Shown here piece by piece: positions 9,707-18,973 of a DNA stretch of 64,000 nucleotides. The notes below the pieces were generated by a model. The model was not told where the DNA came from, ran no database searches, and was given only the letters and a program-made list of their open reading frames with translations. Positions within the stretch are counted from its first letter, which is position 1; every line of letters starts with the position of its first letter. The stretch is from Candidatus Edwardsiibacteriota bacterium. Its GTDB lineage: Bacteria > Edwardsbacteria > AC1 > EtOH8. The position numbers were made by a program, and so were the translations under genes. The DNA lies in the NCBI GenBank assembly GCA_020053305.1, contig JAGVNJ010000064.1:1-64000 (forward strand). Direction: 5' to 3'.

Positions 9707-9725
9707 TACTGATTCCTTTCCTGTA

Positions 9726-10058
9726 TCATTCGCTAAGCGGAACCTTGGCTTTTTTTACCCTGCGGTCGCCGGTCTCCATGGCCCTCAGCAGTTTTTTCAT
9801 CTGAAACTCCTGGCTGGCGAAATATTCATGCTGCCTTTCCACCCAGCCCTGGATCCTCTCCGAAAGTTCCATCACCTGCTCGGAGGCCAATTCACCCTCC
9901 CTCTGAGCGTCGATGATCTTATCCAGCAGTTTCGGCCCCAGCTCCATGTCGCTTTCCCGCTTTAACTTTTCCAAAAAGACAACCAGCTTAAGGTAATAGG
10001 CGTGGTTCTTTTTCTGGATCGGGGTGGTTTTGTCGGTTTTCGGCGGAGATTTGTTCAT
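9726..10058 (-). CDS. Small helical protein next to the cyclase
   Basis: The 110-residue protein is unrecognised. It is highly charged and predicted to be almost entirely helical, with no signal peptide, membrane segment or metal motif. The N-terminal about 15 residues are basic and disordered. It ends 19 nt before the cyclase start on the same strand and follows the CNB gene by 79 nt, so it is probably co-transcribed with both. A role as adaptor or regulator of the cyclase is a guess from position only. Confidence 0.65.
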   Translation of the reverse strand: MNKSPPKTDKTTPIQKKNHAYYLKLVVFLEKLKRESDMELGPKLLDKIIDAQREGELASEQVMELSERIQGWVERQHEYFASQEFQMKKLLRAMETGDRRVKKAKVPLSE

Positions 10059-10137
10059 TTCAGGTGCTCCCGGTTAAAGAGGTTCGTTAATTCTTGACAG
10101 AGCAGTTTTCTTTTGCTATGCTATATGGCGGTTGCCG

Positions 10138-10590
10138 TCAGTTGTTCTGATCCTTGAATTTTTCATCCGTCGTCCGGAGGCGATGCAGGGCCACCTTGAC
10201 CAGGGTGATCAGGAGTTTTGACGTTATTTTGGGGTCGGTTTCCAGCATCTGCTCAAAGACCTTTTTGGTGATCACCACCAGCTCTCCGTCCTCTGATATT
10301 CTGGCGGTGGCTGAACGGGGCTGGGAATCCAGCAGTGACATCTCGCCGAAATAGCTGCCGGGGCCAAGGGTGGCCAGCAACAGTTCCTCTTTGTCTTTTA
10401 CGGTCTTGTATATCCCGACCTTGCCGGAATGGATCAGGTACATCACCTCCCCCGGGGTGCCCTCGAAAAACAGGGTCCGGCCGGCCCGGTAGGATCTTAC
10501 GAAGATCAGCCGGGATATCCTCTCCAGCTCATCCGGGGTAAGGGCGCTGAACAGGTTGTTGCCTTTAAGTATGTCAACGATATTGGTCAT
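10138..10590 (-). CDS. Stand-alone cyclic-nucleotide-binding domain protein
   Basis: This 150-residue protein consists of one CNB domain of the Crp/PKA-regulatory type. The phosphate-binding cassette FGEMSLLDSQPRSATA keeps the glutamate that binds the ribose 2'-OH and the arginine that binds the cyclic phosphate, so ligand binding is likely. Unlike Crp it has no helix-turn-helix, so it should act through protein contacts. It heads the unit leading to the small helical protein and the cyclase, and diverges from a second CNB gene with only 38 bp between their starts. The ribosome-binding site GGGAGG is clear. Confidence 0.9.
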   Translation of the reverse strand: MTNIVDILKGNNLFSALTPDELERISRLIFVRSYRAGRTLFFEGTPGEVMYLIHSGKVGIYKTVKDKEELLLATLGPGSYFGEMSLLDSQPRSATARISEDGELVVITKKVFEQMLETDPKITSKLLITLVKVALHRLRTTDEKFKDQNN

Positions 10591-10628
10591 TATGGCTTCC
10601 TCCCAAAAATAAAAGAAAGGATTTTCAC

Positions 10629-11087
10629 ATGGACGAGATTACCGGCCTGCGTCAATGCCTGCTTTTTCAGGAATTGACCGATGAAGAATTTTTGAAGATC
10701 ACTCAGATCATGTCCACCGATGCCGAAAGCTTCATGCCAGGAGCGTTGATCTGTCAAAAGGACGCCCCGGGGGACAGCATTTATATGGTAAAAAGCGGTA
10801 AGGTGCAGATCAGCCTGCCGACCGACCAAACGGACATCATCCTGGCCGAGCTAGGAACCGGAAAATTTTTCGGCGAGATGTCTCTTTTGGACAAAGCTCC
10901 CCGATCGGCCAATGTAGTGGCCCTGGAGCAGACCGAGATATTCGTACTGACCAGGAAACATATTGCTTACCTGGTGGAAAAGGACCCCAAGATTGCCGCC
11001 AAAATGATGCTGTCGCTGGCCCGGGTGCTTTCGGCCAGGATCAGGGTTTTAAATGAGCGGATCGAGGGCATCCTTTCAGCCGGATAA
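10629..11087 (+). CDS. Stand-alone cyclic-nucleotide-binding domain protein, divergent paralogue
   Basis: The 152-residue protein is one CNB domain with the cassette FGEMSLLDKAPRSANV, again with the ligand-contacting glutamate and arginine. It has no DNA-binding domain. It shares much of its cassette and its C-terminal helix pattern with the divergent CNB protein, so the pair may be duplicates. AAAGGA precedes the ATG. Its last 12 bp overlap the end of the convergent PHP gene. It is the only gene of the cyclase cluster on the plus strand. Confidence 0.9.
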   Translation: MDEITGLRQCLLFQELTDEEFLKITQIMSTDAESFMPGALICQKDAPGDSIYMVKSGKVQISLPTDQTDIILAELGTGKFFGEMSLLDKAPRSANVVALEQTEIFVLTRKHIAYLVEKDPKIAAKMMLSLARVLSARIRVLNERIEGILSAG

Positions 11088-11783
11088 CATTCCGGCATCA
11101 AATATCCTGTCCGGGCGGATTCCCGCTTTTTCCACCATTTCCAATGAGTAGTCCAGACGGCAGGCGGTGTCCCAGCCGTGGCCGTCCGACCCCAATGAGA
11201 ACCTTACCCCGGCCTTCAAAGCAGTTTGGATAGTTTCATATGACGGAAGTTCCCAACGCGAACTGATCTCCAGGGCAAAATCGTATTTGAGAGCCAGCTC
11301 TACCAGGCGCTGGCTCCATTTATTATCAAGAATCTTGCCGGCCTCCGGCCTGAGTTTTGAAGGAAGAAGCCCGGGATGGGCCAGTATTTGAAATCTGTGA
11401 TGCTGGGCCTTTGTTTCGATCAGGCCCAGCATCTGTTCAAGTATTGCCCGTGAAGCAGGTAATCGTGCCTGGCTGTCAAAAAAATTCAGATCGCTTATCG
11501 AATGCACGCCCCCTATGAGGTAATCACATTTGCCCAGCAGGTGTGGAGATACTGCGATTTGGGTGCCCAGATCCAACTCGGCCGATTTAAACACCGCAAG
11601 CCCTTCCAGGGCCTGAAGGTAATGCCTGAATTGGTCATCGCTGTTTATCTGGAAGCTCCCTTCGCCGCAGTGATCGGAGATCCCTACCAGGTATCCCTTG
11701 GCCTTGGCTATGGAACATACTTCTTCCGGGGTAAGTTTCCCGTCAGAAAACATTGTGTGGGTGTGAAGGTCCTTGATAATCAA
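11076..11783 (-). CDS. PHP-domain metal-dependent phosphoesterase
   Basis: The 235-residue protein begins with the metal-binding motif DLHTHTMFSDG of the PHP family. It also has the later histidines expected of the tri-metal site: SDHCGEG near residue 37, GGVHS, LAHPG and SDGHG near the end. Family members hydrolyse phosphate monoesters such as histidinol phosphate or nucleotide derivatives; the substrate here is not evident. The start is TTG at 11783, chosen because the DLHTH motif follows at residue 5. It has its own promoter and sits between the CNB genes and the CNB-tailed protease. Turnover of a nucleotide from that module is possible but unproven. Confidence 0.85.
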   Translation of the reverse strand: MIIKDLHTHTMFSDGKLTPEEVCSIAKAKGYLVGISDHCGEGSFQINSDDQFRHYLQALEGLAVFKSAELDLGTQIAVSPHLLGKCDYLIGGVHSISDLNFFDSQARLPASRAILEQMLGLIETKAQHHRFQILAHPGLLPSKLRPEAGKILDNKWSQRLVELALKYDFALEISSRWELPSYETIQTALKAGVRFSLGSDGHGWDTACRLDYSLEMVEKAGIRPDRIFDAGMLSG

Positions 11784-11803
11784 GCTATCGGATCCGCTTA
11801 TCT

Positions 11804-11833
11804 ATTGTATAATTTATGCTTGTTGGTTGTCAA
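11804..11833 (-). promoter_or_regulatory. Sigma-70-type promoter of the PHP gene
   Basis: On the minus strand TTGACA (11833-11828) and TACAAT (11809-11804) are 18 bp apart. The predicted start lies near 11797, leaving a leader of only about 14 nt before the TTG at 11783, without a strong ribosome-binding site. Confidence 0.5.
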
Positions 11834-11879
11834 TTCAAAATCAGTTAAATTTAGATACCAGCGCCTTTAATTTCCCTTG

Positions 11880-14800
11880 CTATAAACTGATCTTGTGCCT
11901 GGTGTCACTCATCCTCCGGCTTGAAGTCCTCTCCAAACTCTTGGCAAAATACAGCTGCTCACCTAAAAGGCTTTTAAAATCGTCCTTATGGAGCCGGAGC
12001 ACCAGACATTCGGTTACGGCCACTACATCAGCCGTGCGGGGAACATCAAGCAGCAATGCTATCTCGCCAAAATACTCGCCGGGACCCAGCTCGGCCACTT
12101 TGTTCTTCTGCCCGCCTTTGGCCACCAGGACATCCAAACGGCCCTCTTTGATGATGAAAAAACTGTCGCCTATTTCCCCTTGAGTTATTACCGGCTGTCC
12201 GGAGTGGTATCTTTCAGGCACCAGCCGGGAGGCGGCCATGGCCACCTGAGCCGGAGCGAACTCGGCAAACAGCGGCAGTCTTATCAGGAAACCCCGGTTC
12301 TCTATCAACCGATCGATCCGGACCGCCAGGTCCACCTTTCTGGCCATCAGGGATTCGAAATCCTTCCTATCCAATACCAGCAGGGAGCAATCGGCCACCG
12401 CTTTTACCGATGCGGTGCGGGGGACGTTCTTGATCAGGGCGATCTCTCCAAAATAATCCCCGCGAGAAAGCTTGGCCGCCATCAGATCGGGCTCGCCTTT
12501 ACGGGAGATCACTACCTCCACCTGGCCGGATTTGACGATATAGAACTTATCGCCCGGCTCGCCCTGCCGTATGATCATCTCTCCGGAACGGACCCTTTCC
12601 TCCTTGAGGTGGGAATAGAACAGGGCTGTTTCCTCTTCGCCCAGTTCCCAAAATCTTGCCACCCCGGCAATGACGCTCTGGGCATCGCGCTTCTCCTGTT
12701 TGAGATTGGCCACAGCCATATCCTTGGCCCACAGAGAATCCTTCATTAAATACTGCTGAGCTATCTCCCTCTCCTCCCAATAAAGGCTTTGATAGGCCGT
12801 TTTTATTGTGTTCCTGGCAAAATAATCGCCCACCTCATGCGAAAGGTAATTCAACACTTCATCCAGCATGCCCCTGAAAGCCTGGCTCCGGTCGACTATA
12901 CCGGCACTGCGCTCAAATCGTTCCTCGCTTCCGTTGCCGTAAAGGCGGATCGGCCAGTTCTTTTCTATCATGATCAGGTTGAGACGGTCGTCCATCGCCC
13001 GGGCCTGCCCCTGGCCGAAGAACGAGGCAAAATAACTGCTTGCCATCCGGTAGATTTTTATGGCGGCCTGGCGCATCCTTCTTTTTTCGGACGATGCCGG
13101 GTCAAAGGTTGCGCTCTCCGGCAGCCAGCGGGCGCTTTTTATGATCAAATACAGCCAAAACACGGCAAACACCAACAGCAGAGCGGTCAGAAAACCAAAA
13201 TTGTATTGGGAGAATAAAAGAATAATGTTCCAGGAGATGATACCGAGTAAAAAATATACCCAGAAGTATTCCAGCGAAGAGCCCATATTGTGCCACACCA
13301 GCGACAGCAGCATCAAAAAGGCTGTGGAGGAAAGCATTATGGACAGGGTCCGCGAAGTGGACATCCCGTGGGAATACCCCACTAATACCAGAATTCCGAA
13401 CCATAGTCCGCCCCACAATATTCTCTGCCACTGCCGCCAGCGGCGCAGGCTGGAAAATGAGAATTGGGTATAGATGGCGGCAAACAATGCCACTGACCCC
13501 GTCAACCAAATGGCCGGCCTGAGGCCAACCGGAAATATCTTTATGAATAGGCTCCCAAAAGCTGCCAGAAGAAGCCCCAGCAGTACCAGCCACAATGACG
13601 AGCCTTGATAATAGGAATAAACCCTCTGGGAAAGCGCCCCCAGCGCCAGGGCAAAGATGATTGAGATAGCGATGGCCGGCCAGCCTAGAATAAAGCTGTA
13701 TATGAAGCTGCCCAATAGACATAAAAGGAAAAGGGCGCCGGCCATGGCTGCCGGCCTGCGGTATATCAGATCGGCGAAGCCCCTCCAGAGTCTGATCGCT
13801 ATAAGTCTTATCTTTTTATAAGCGGCTACCATTGCCGCCAAGATAATCACACCCACCCCCAATAGAAGCATCAGGCGCAATTGCTGGCTGGTGGCGTTGA
13901 AAAAATGACTCCCTATCTGCTGGGCCCTTATCCGCCAGAAATACCCCACGATGGCCAGGGCCAGGGCCGACCAAACGATGGCGCCCAGGCCGTAGGCTGT
14001 GAAGACCTTGTCCTGCCAGCTAAACGGCTCCTTTGCCTTGATCTTGGGCCATAGCTGTTTTTTGACAAAATTGGAGGCCTTGGCCTTAAGGCCCGGGATC
14101 TCCAGCCAGTCTATCAGAACGTAATATCCGTCCAGCTCTAGCAGCGGATTGAGATTGAGGAACACCGTCAGGTAGGAGAGGAAAGCGAATTTATACAACA
14201 GCGGATTGATGAAAAGATGGGGAAACAGCAACACTACAGCCGACATGATCCCGGCAATAAATGCCTGGGAGAATGGCCCTATCAGGGATATCAGTATCCT
14301 TTTTCGCTTGGGCAGCAGCCAGGAGTCCGTGATATCAACATAGAAGGATGGAAAGACGGTGTTTATGATCACCCCGCCGCTGTTGATGCGCCGGCCGTAA
14401 TGCTTGCAGGCCAGGGCGTGCGATAGCTCATGGGCTACAATGGAGATATAATTGAGGAGCACCAGCACCGCCAGCCCCAAAACCACCGAGCCGGACGATT
14501 TAAGCAGGCTGTATTCTCCGGCCTTGAATAGGTAGGCAAACATGAATAATCCCGCCAGGGAAAACACGGCGGCAATTATCTGAACCGGCCGGAAGTAGAA
14601 CAGTTTGAAGCCTTTTTCATACAGCCAGGTGATGCCGTTGTCAAGATCTGCAATCGGCCACTGCCGCCGGGGCAGAGATTTTACGAAATCAATAAGTTTA
14701 ACTAACGGCTTATCCAGTTTGATCCTCTTGAGAAGCCTGCCGTAGAAAGATCTTGGGCTTTCGGAAAGGAAGCCCCCTTTGAAAAGCTCCTGCACCAGGG

Positions 14801-15098
14801 TCCCCAGCCGGGAGAATGCCAGGGCGCCGTATTTCCTGAAATATTCCACCAGGACCTCCTGAACCATCCGGCTTCCGTCCAGCAGTGTAAACAAAAAATA
14901 ATCCTTGGCCGAAAGGCGGATATAGCCGTCTCCGCCGGGGGATTTCAGAACATAAAACTCCTTGCCGTCGCGGCTGATAAAACGGGCCTCCTCGCATCCC
15001 GGCCGGATAGCCGGGCGGCTTTTGGCAAAATCCATCCTGTCGGTCAGCTTATGCCAGAATGAAACCGGTCCTGGAGGGGTGCTGTTTTGGGAGTCCAT
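11880..15098 (-). CDS. Multi-pass M50-type metalloprotease with two C-terminal cyclic-nucleotide-binding domains
   Basis: The 1072-residue protein has a PqqD-like N-terminal domain (about 35-115). A polytopic M50/site-2-protease-like core follows, with the zinc motif HELSH (223-227) and the partner motif NPLLELDG (317-324). Several more membrane helices reach about residue 680. Two CNB domains lie in the last 260 residues. Their cassettes, FGEIALIKNVPRTASV and FGEIALLLDVPRTADV, both keep the ligand-contacting E and R. This predicts membrane proteolysis or processing controlled by cyclic nucleotide. It follows nadD by 20 nt at the end of the housekeeping array, close to the cyclase. Family relatives act on peptides or anti-sigma factors; the substrate is unknown. 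Confidence 0.88.
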   Translation of the reverse strand: MDSQNSTPPGPVSFWHKLTDRMDFAKSRPAIRPGCEEARFISRDGKEFYVLKSPGGDGYIRLSAKDYFLFTLLDGSRMVQEVLVEYFRKYGALAFSRLGTLVQELFKGGFLSESPRSFYGRLLKRIKLDKPLVKLIDFVKSLPRRQWPIADLDNGITWLYEKGFKLFYFRPVQIIAAVFSLAGLFMFAYLFKAGEYSLLKSSGSVVLGLAVLVLLNYISIVAHELSHALACKHYGRRINSGGVIINTVFPSFYVDITDSWLLPKRKRILISLIGPFSQAFIAGIMSAVVLLFPHLFINPLLYKFAFLSYLTVFLNLNPLLELDGYYVLIDWLEIPGLKAKASNFVKKQLWPKIKAKEPFSWQDKVFTAYGLGAIVWSALALAIVGYFWRIRAQQIGSHFFNATSQQLRLMLLLGVGVIILAAMVAAYKKIRLIAIRLWRGFADLIYRRPAAMAGALFLLCLLGSFIYSFILGWPAIAISIIFALALGALSQRVYSYYQGSSLWLVLLGLLLAAFGSLFIKIFPVGLRPAIWLTGSVALFAAIYTQFSFSSLRRWRQWQRILWGGLWFGILVLVGYSHGMSTSRTLSIMLSSTAFLMLLSLVWHNMGSSLEYFWVYFLLGIISWNIILLFSQYNFGFLTALLLVFAVFWLYLIIKSARWLPESATFDPASSEKRRMRQAAIKIYRMASSYFASFFGQGQARAMDDRLNLIMIEKNWPIRLYGNGSEERFERSAGIVDRSQAFRGMLDEVLNYLSHEVGDYFARNTIKTAYQSLYWEEREIAQQYLMKDSLWAKDMAVANLKQEKRDAQSVIAGVARFWELGEEETALFYSHLKEERVRSGEMIIRQGEPGDKFYIVKSGQVEVVISRKGEPDLMAAKLSRGDYFGEIALIKNVPRTASVKAVADCSLLVLDRKDFESLMARKVDLAVRIDRLIENRGFLIRLPLFAEFAPAQVAMAASRLVPERYHSGQPVITQGEIGDSFFIIKEGRLDVLVAKGGQKNKVAELGPGEYFGEIALLLDVPRTADVVAVTECLVLRLHKDDFKSLLGEQLYFAKSLERTSSRRMSDTRHKISL

Positions 15099-15118
15099 CG
15101 TTTTATCGCATAAATCAG

Positions 15119-15730
15119 TTATTTATCTTTATAGAGCCCCTGCTGCTGGATATATTCCCGGACCCTGGCCGGCACCAGGTATTCTACGCTGGCACCGCGA
15201 AAGATTCTCCCCCGGATATCTGAAGCGCTGATTTCAATAAGCGGTACCGGCAGGAAAACCGTCTTCTTTCTCCATTGGCTCTCAATCTCAACGGTCCGGT
15301 ATCCGGGCCGGGCCATAACCACCACTTGGCAAATTTTTAATATCTCCTCGGGCTTCCTCCAAGTGGAAAGGGTCAAAGCCTGATCCAGGCCGATCAGCAG
15401 GTATAATTCCGAACCGGGAAACAATTTATTGATCTTCTTCAGGCTTTCTACGGTATACGAGGCGCATTCGGACGCCAGTTCGATATCTGAAGCCGTAAAA
15501 TACTTGTTGCCCATAATGCCCAGCTTGACCATTTTATATCTTATAGCGGGCGGGGATATCTTCCAGCTGCATTTATGGGGAGGTTTCCCGGCCGGAACGA
15601 ATATCAGCCTGTCCAGCCCCAGGGTCTCCAGGGCGTTCTGAGCGGCTATCAAATGCCCGTAATGGATGGGATCGAAGGTGCCGCCAAAGATCCCGATCCT
15701 CTTCTTTATTTTATTTTTGGATACCGCCAT
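15119..15730 (-). CDS. nadD: Nicotinate-nucleotide adenylyltransferase
   Basis: The 203-residue enzyme transfers AMP to nicotinate mononucleotide to form deamido-NAD in NAD synthesis. The nucleotidyltransferase signature GIFGGTFDPIHYGHL (about 13-27) contains the phosphate-binding HxGH. The later segment SASDIRGRI matches the conserved ISSTxIR-like motif. Length is normal for the family. It follows bamD by 9 nt and precedes the protease gene by 20 nt, so it is within one operon. Confidence 0.95.
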   Translation of the reverse strand: MAVSKNKIKKRIGIFGGTFDPIHYGHLIAAQNALETLGLDRLIFVPAGKPPHKCSWKISPPAIRYKMVKLGIMGNKYFTASDIELASECASYTVESLKKINKLFPGSELYLLIGLDQALTLSTWRKPEEILKICQVVVMARPGYRTVEIESQWRKKTVFLPVPLIEISASDIRGRIFRGASVEYLVPARVREYIQQQGLYKDK

Positions 15731-15739
15731 GCAATCTAT

Positions 15740-16447
15740 CTAGTTGGTCTCGTCGGTTTTAGTGCTGTCGGCAATCGGCTCCGGCTTTGCCGGGGCCGTT
15801 TTCTTCAGCAACGGTTCGATCTGCTCCAGCATCCGGCCCGATTTCTCGGCCCAGGGAGTGGCGGGATAATCTTTGATGACCCCCTGGAAATATATCCGGG
15901 CCGGGGAATATTGTTTCATTTTGAAATATATCAAGCCCGACTCGTAATCCTTGCGGACCAGTTTTTCGTTTACCTGCAGGAGCAGCTTGCTGGCGTCCTC
16001 CCGGCCCTCCGGGTAGCGTTCAAAATACAACTGCAAAGTGCTTTTGGCTTTTTCGGCGGTCTCGGTCTGGTCCAGGGCATAGTTGGGCGACATTTTGTAA
16101 TAAGCGTAAGCCATGCGGTACAGCCCCTTTTCAGCCATGGGGCTGGAGGGATAGTCGGAGGTCAAATGCCGGTACTCGTCAACCGCCGTGGCGTAATCCT
16201 TGGTGTTAAAATAACATTCCCCCAGGTAATATGATGCCTCGGCGGCCACCCTGGTGCCGGAGTAGTTATAAACGATCTCTTTGAAATCGTCTATGGCATC
16301 CACATATTTCTTCTGGTTGAAATATTCCATGCCCCTGGCAAAAGTGTCCTCGGCATCAAGTTTGGCTACCGCCTTTTTCCCGCCGCAGGAGATCATTGAC
16401 AACATGATCAACAGCACCGCCGTTATGGATAGGATACCTTTTTGCAT
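15740..16447 (-). CDS. bamD: Outer-membrane assembly lipoprotein BamD-like (TPR)
   Basis: The 235-residue lipoprotein has a signal peptide ending in a lipobox with the acylated cysteine in SMISCGG. Tandem TPR-like repeats follow (ARGMEYFNQKKYVDAI, ASYYLGECYFNTKDYATAV, ESGLIYFKMKQYSPA), in the YfiO/BamD pattern. In the Bam complex BamD passes outer-membrane proteins to BamA. BamA is not in this window. The charged tail after about 215 looks disordered. Other TPR lipoproteins, such as a CpoB-like protein, cannot be excluded. Confidence 0.85.
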   Translation of the reverse strand: MQKGILSITAVLLIMLSMISCGGKKAVAKLDAEDTFARGMEYFNQKKYVDAIDDFKEIVYNYSGTRVAAEASYYLGECYFNTKDYATAVDEYRHLTSDYPSSPMAEKGLYRMAYAYYKMSPNYALDQTETAEKAKSTLQLYFERYPEGREDASKLLLQVNEKLVRKDYESGLIYFKMKQYSPARIYFQGVIKDYPATPWAEKSGRMLEQIEPLLKKTAPAKPEPIADSTKTDETN

Positions 16448-16479
16448 TTACTGCTCCTTGTATTGTAAGATTGAATTTT

Positions 16480-18018
16480 TCACTGGCCCCATACGTTCCG
16501 GTCCAGGCTGCGGTATTGTATGGCCTCGGCTATCTGGGCCTGGGAGATGTTTTCCGCCCCGTCCAGGTCGGCAATGGTGCGCGACACCTTGAGGATCCTG
16601 TCGTAGGCCCTGGCCGACAGGCCGAATTTGTTGATGGCGTTGCGCAGCAGTTCGTCGCTGGATTCATCGATGGTGCAGAATTTACGGATATCTTTTGACT
16701 GCATATGGGCGTTGCAGAAGATGTTCTTTCGGCCCTGAAACCTCTTCAGCTGTACGTCCCGGGCCTGGTCGACCCTGGATTGAATGGCCGCGGAGCATTC
16801 CCCGGGCTCTTTTTGGGTCAGCTCCTGGTACTTGAGGGCCGGCACCTCTATATGGATGTCTATCCTGTCCAGCAGCGGGCCGGAGACCTTGGACATGTAT
16901 TTTTGAATGTTCTGGGGGCTGCAGTTGCACTCGTGGTTGGGATCGGTGTAATATCCGCAGGGACAGGGGTTCATGGCGGCGGCCAGCATGAAAGAGGCCG
17001 GAAAGGTCAGGGACATGGCAGCCCGTGATATGGTCACCTTCCCGTCCTCCAGCGGCTGGCGCATCACCTCCAGTACGTTCTTGTTGAACTCCGGCAGCTC
17101 GTCCAGGAACAGCACCCCGTGATGGGCCAGGGAGACCTCGCCCGGCCGGGGATGGGCGCCACCGCCGATCAGCCCGGCATCGCTGATGGTGTGGTGCGGG
17201 GTTCGGAAAGGCCTGGTGGCCACCAGGGCCGAATTGACCGGCAGCAGCCCGGCCACGCTGTGGATCTTGGTGGTGTCCAGGGCTTCGGCCAGGGACATTT
17301 TGGGCAGAATGGTGGGCAGCCTCCTGGCCAGCATGGTCTTGCCGGAGCCCGGCGGACCGATCATCAGGATATTGTGGCCGCCGGCGGCCGCCACCTCCAG
17401 GGCCCTCTTGACATGGGCCTGCCCCTTGACATCGGAGAAATCCACCGGGTAAACTGCGCTGTCGCTGAATATCCTGTCCAGGTCGACCCGGTGGGGATCG
17501 ATCACGGTCTCTTTATTGAAAAAGGAAACCGCCTGTTTCAGGGTGTTTACCGGATAGATATCTATCCCCTCCACGATGGCGGCCTCCTGGGCATTTTCGA
17601 CCGGCAGCATCAACCCTTTGAATCCGGCATCCCTCATGGCCGCGGCTATCGGCAGGCTGCCCCGCACCGGCCGCAAACTGCCATCCAGGGAAAGCTCGCC
17701 CAGTATGGCGATCTTATCGAAATCATCACATAGCACCTGCTCGTGAGCCGCCAGGATCCCCAGGGCAATGGGAAGATCGAAGGCCGAGCCCTCTTTTTTT
17801 ATATCGGCCGGCGCCAGGTTGACGGTGATCCGCTTCAGGGGGAAGACGAAGCCGGAGTTCTTTATGGCGCTCTCCACCCGCTCCCGGGATTCCTTGACCG
17901 CATTGTCCGGCAGGCCCACCATGGCAAACCCCGGTATGGTGGAGCCCAGATCGGTCTCGATCTCCACCGGATAGGCGTCGATGCCCAGGACGGCGGAGGA
18001 CAAAAGTTTGGAAAGCAT
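16480..18018 (-). CDS. YifB/ComM-family Mg-chelatase-like AAA+ ATPase
   Basis: The 512-residue protein has the family's N-terminal Lon-like fold starting [20 protein letters not shown]. The AAA+ domain follows, with Walker A GPPGSGKT and Walker [12 protein letters not shown], and a C-terminal domain with [13 protein letters not shown]. ComM/YifB proteins act as hexameric helicases for branch migration during DNA recombination and natural transformation. Length and domain order are normal. The ATG at 18018 lacks a clear ribosome-binding site. Confidence 0.93.
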   Translation of the reverse strand: MLSKLLSSAVLGIDAYPVEIETDLGSTIPGFAMVGLPDNAVKESRERVESAIKNSGFVFPLKRITVNLAPADIKKEGSAFDLPIALGILAAHEQVLCDDFDKIAILGELSLDGSLRPVRGSLPIAAAMRDAGFKGLMLPVENAQEAAIVEGIDIYPVNTLKQAVSFFNKETVIDPHRVDLDRIFSDSAVYPVDFSDVKGQAHVKRALEVAAAGGHNILMIGPPGSGKTMLARRLPTILPKMSLAEALDTTKIHSVAGLLPVNSALVATRPFRTPHHTISDAGLIGGGAHPRPGEVSLAHHGVLFLDELPEFNKNVLEVMRQPLEDGKVTISRAAMSLTFPASFMLAAAMNPCPCGYYTDPNHECNCSPQNIQKYMSKVSGPLLDRIDIHIEVPALKYQELTQKEPGECSAAIQSRVDQARDVQLKRFQGRKNIFCNAHMQSKDIRKFCTIDESSDELLRNAINKFGLSARAYDRILKVSRTIADLDGAENISQAQIAEAIQYRSLDRNVWGQ

Positions 18019-18074
18019 AATAAATATTATTTTGTGTTCACTGTCCCTGCGCCAGATACGCAGGTAAATTTATT

Positions 18075-18929
18075 TTATTTTTTATCGTCCGGTATGTACT
18101 GCTCGGCAAAATATTTGACATGTAGAATTGTCATTAATTTTGTTAAAAATAACAACGGCACAAAAAATATCAGGAGTTCAATTTTTGTCATTTCTTTTGT
18201 AATCAAACCAATAATTAACACAATAGCAAGCCAAATGGTAACCAGATCCGTTAGAGCCCCCTGCACACCAAACCAATAATGGCCGGTGACAAAATACCCT
18301 CCGCCCGGTATCAGCAGCGCTTTTTTGATCAGGCCGGCCGGGGTCTTAAACTTAAGTCGGCAGGATGGACACATATAATTGTCCTTGGCCAGAGGCTTGG
18401 CGCAGCGCGGACACAAAAAATGCCGGTCGCGCCGGTCGGTGGGCTGGCCGCCGGGAAGGTATCGCGGCAGGAAAGCCTTCATTTTTTTGAAATCCCCGGC
18501 ACTATTGATGGTAAAACTTTCCTTGCGCCCGCTCTTATAAACAATCTCAAAAGCCCCGTTAAGGATCCCCTTGATGGAATATTTGTCGATGTCGCCGTAG
18601 CGAGCCTGAGCCAGGCTCTGCTTGGGCTTGCCGTTCATGGTCGTTGGCAGATAAAGGACACGCCGGTCGGTAAAGACCAAGGCGCAGCTTTTGAGATAAT
18701 AAACGTGCCAGCCCTTGAAGAACATATCCATCTTGGACATAGGCGCTATTGCGCTGGCTGCATAAAGTATCCTCTCTTCGGGTTCCAGGAACTTCTTGAG
18801 GAAAGGCCCCAGCTTGGCCAGCAATTTGGTCTGCTGTTTCCGAATTTTTTCGGTAGGTTCACCCTTATCATTGGAAAAACAAGTGGTCCGATCGATTGGC
18901 AGGACATTCAATATGGTGTCATTTTCCAT
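18075..18929 (-). CDS. Membrane protein with bacterial PH-like domain and zinc ribbon
   Basis: The 284-residue protein is of unknown function. After a charged N-terminus, a PH-like segment (LVFTDRRVLYLPTT and following, about 95-170) resembles bPH domains. It is followed by a four-cysteine zinc ribbon (CPRC at about 190, CPSC at about 205). The C-terminus holds two or three membrane helices. The start was set at 18929 because GAGGT lies 7 nt upstream; a longer reading frame would overlap the glycosyltransferase gene and lacks a ribosome-binding site. It lies in the housekeeping array between the GT2 and yifB genes. Confidence 0.75.
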   Translation of the reverse strand: MENDTILNVLPIDRTTCFSNDKGEPTEKIRKQQTKLLAKLGPFLKKFLEPEERILYAASAIAPMSKMDMFFKGWHVYYLKSCALVFTDRRVLYLPTTMNGKPKQSLAQARYGDIDKYSIKGILNGAFEIVYKSGRKESFTINSAGDFKKMKAFLPRYLPGGQPTDRRDRHFLCPRCAKPLAKDNYMCPSCRLKFKTPAGLIKKALLIPGGGYFVTGHYWFGVQGALTDLVTIWLAIVLIIGLITKEMTKIELLIFFVPLLFLTKLMTILHVKYFAEQYIPDDKK

Positions 18930-18973
18930 GTTTACCTCATTATGTAACGATATATCCGGAAAAGCAGGGAATA

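Noticed and set aside
9296..9712. Long plus-strand frames opposite the cyclase gene
   Set aside because: They are antisense shadows of conserved cyclase codons, with no ribosome-binding site or family match.
5942..15098. Crp-type operators in the cyclic-nucleotide module
   Set aside because: No convincing TGTGA-N6-TCACA site was seen, and none of the CNB proteins has a helix-turn-helix.
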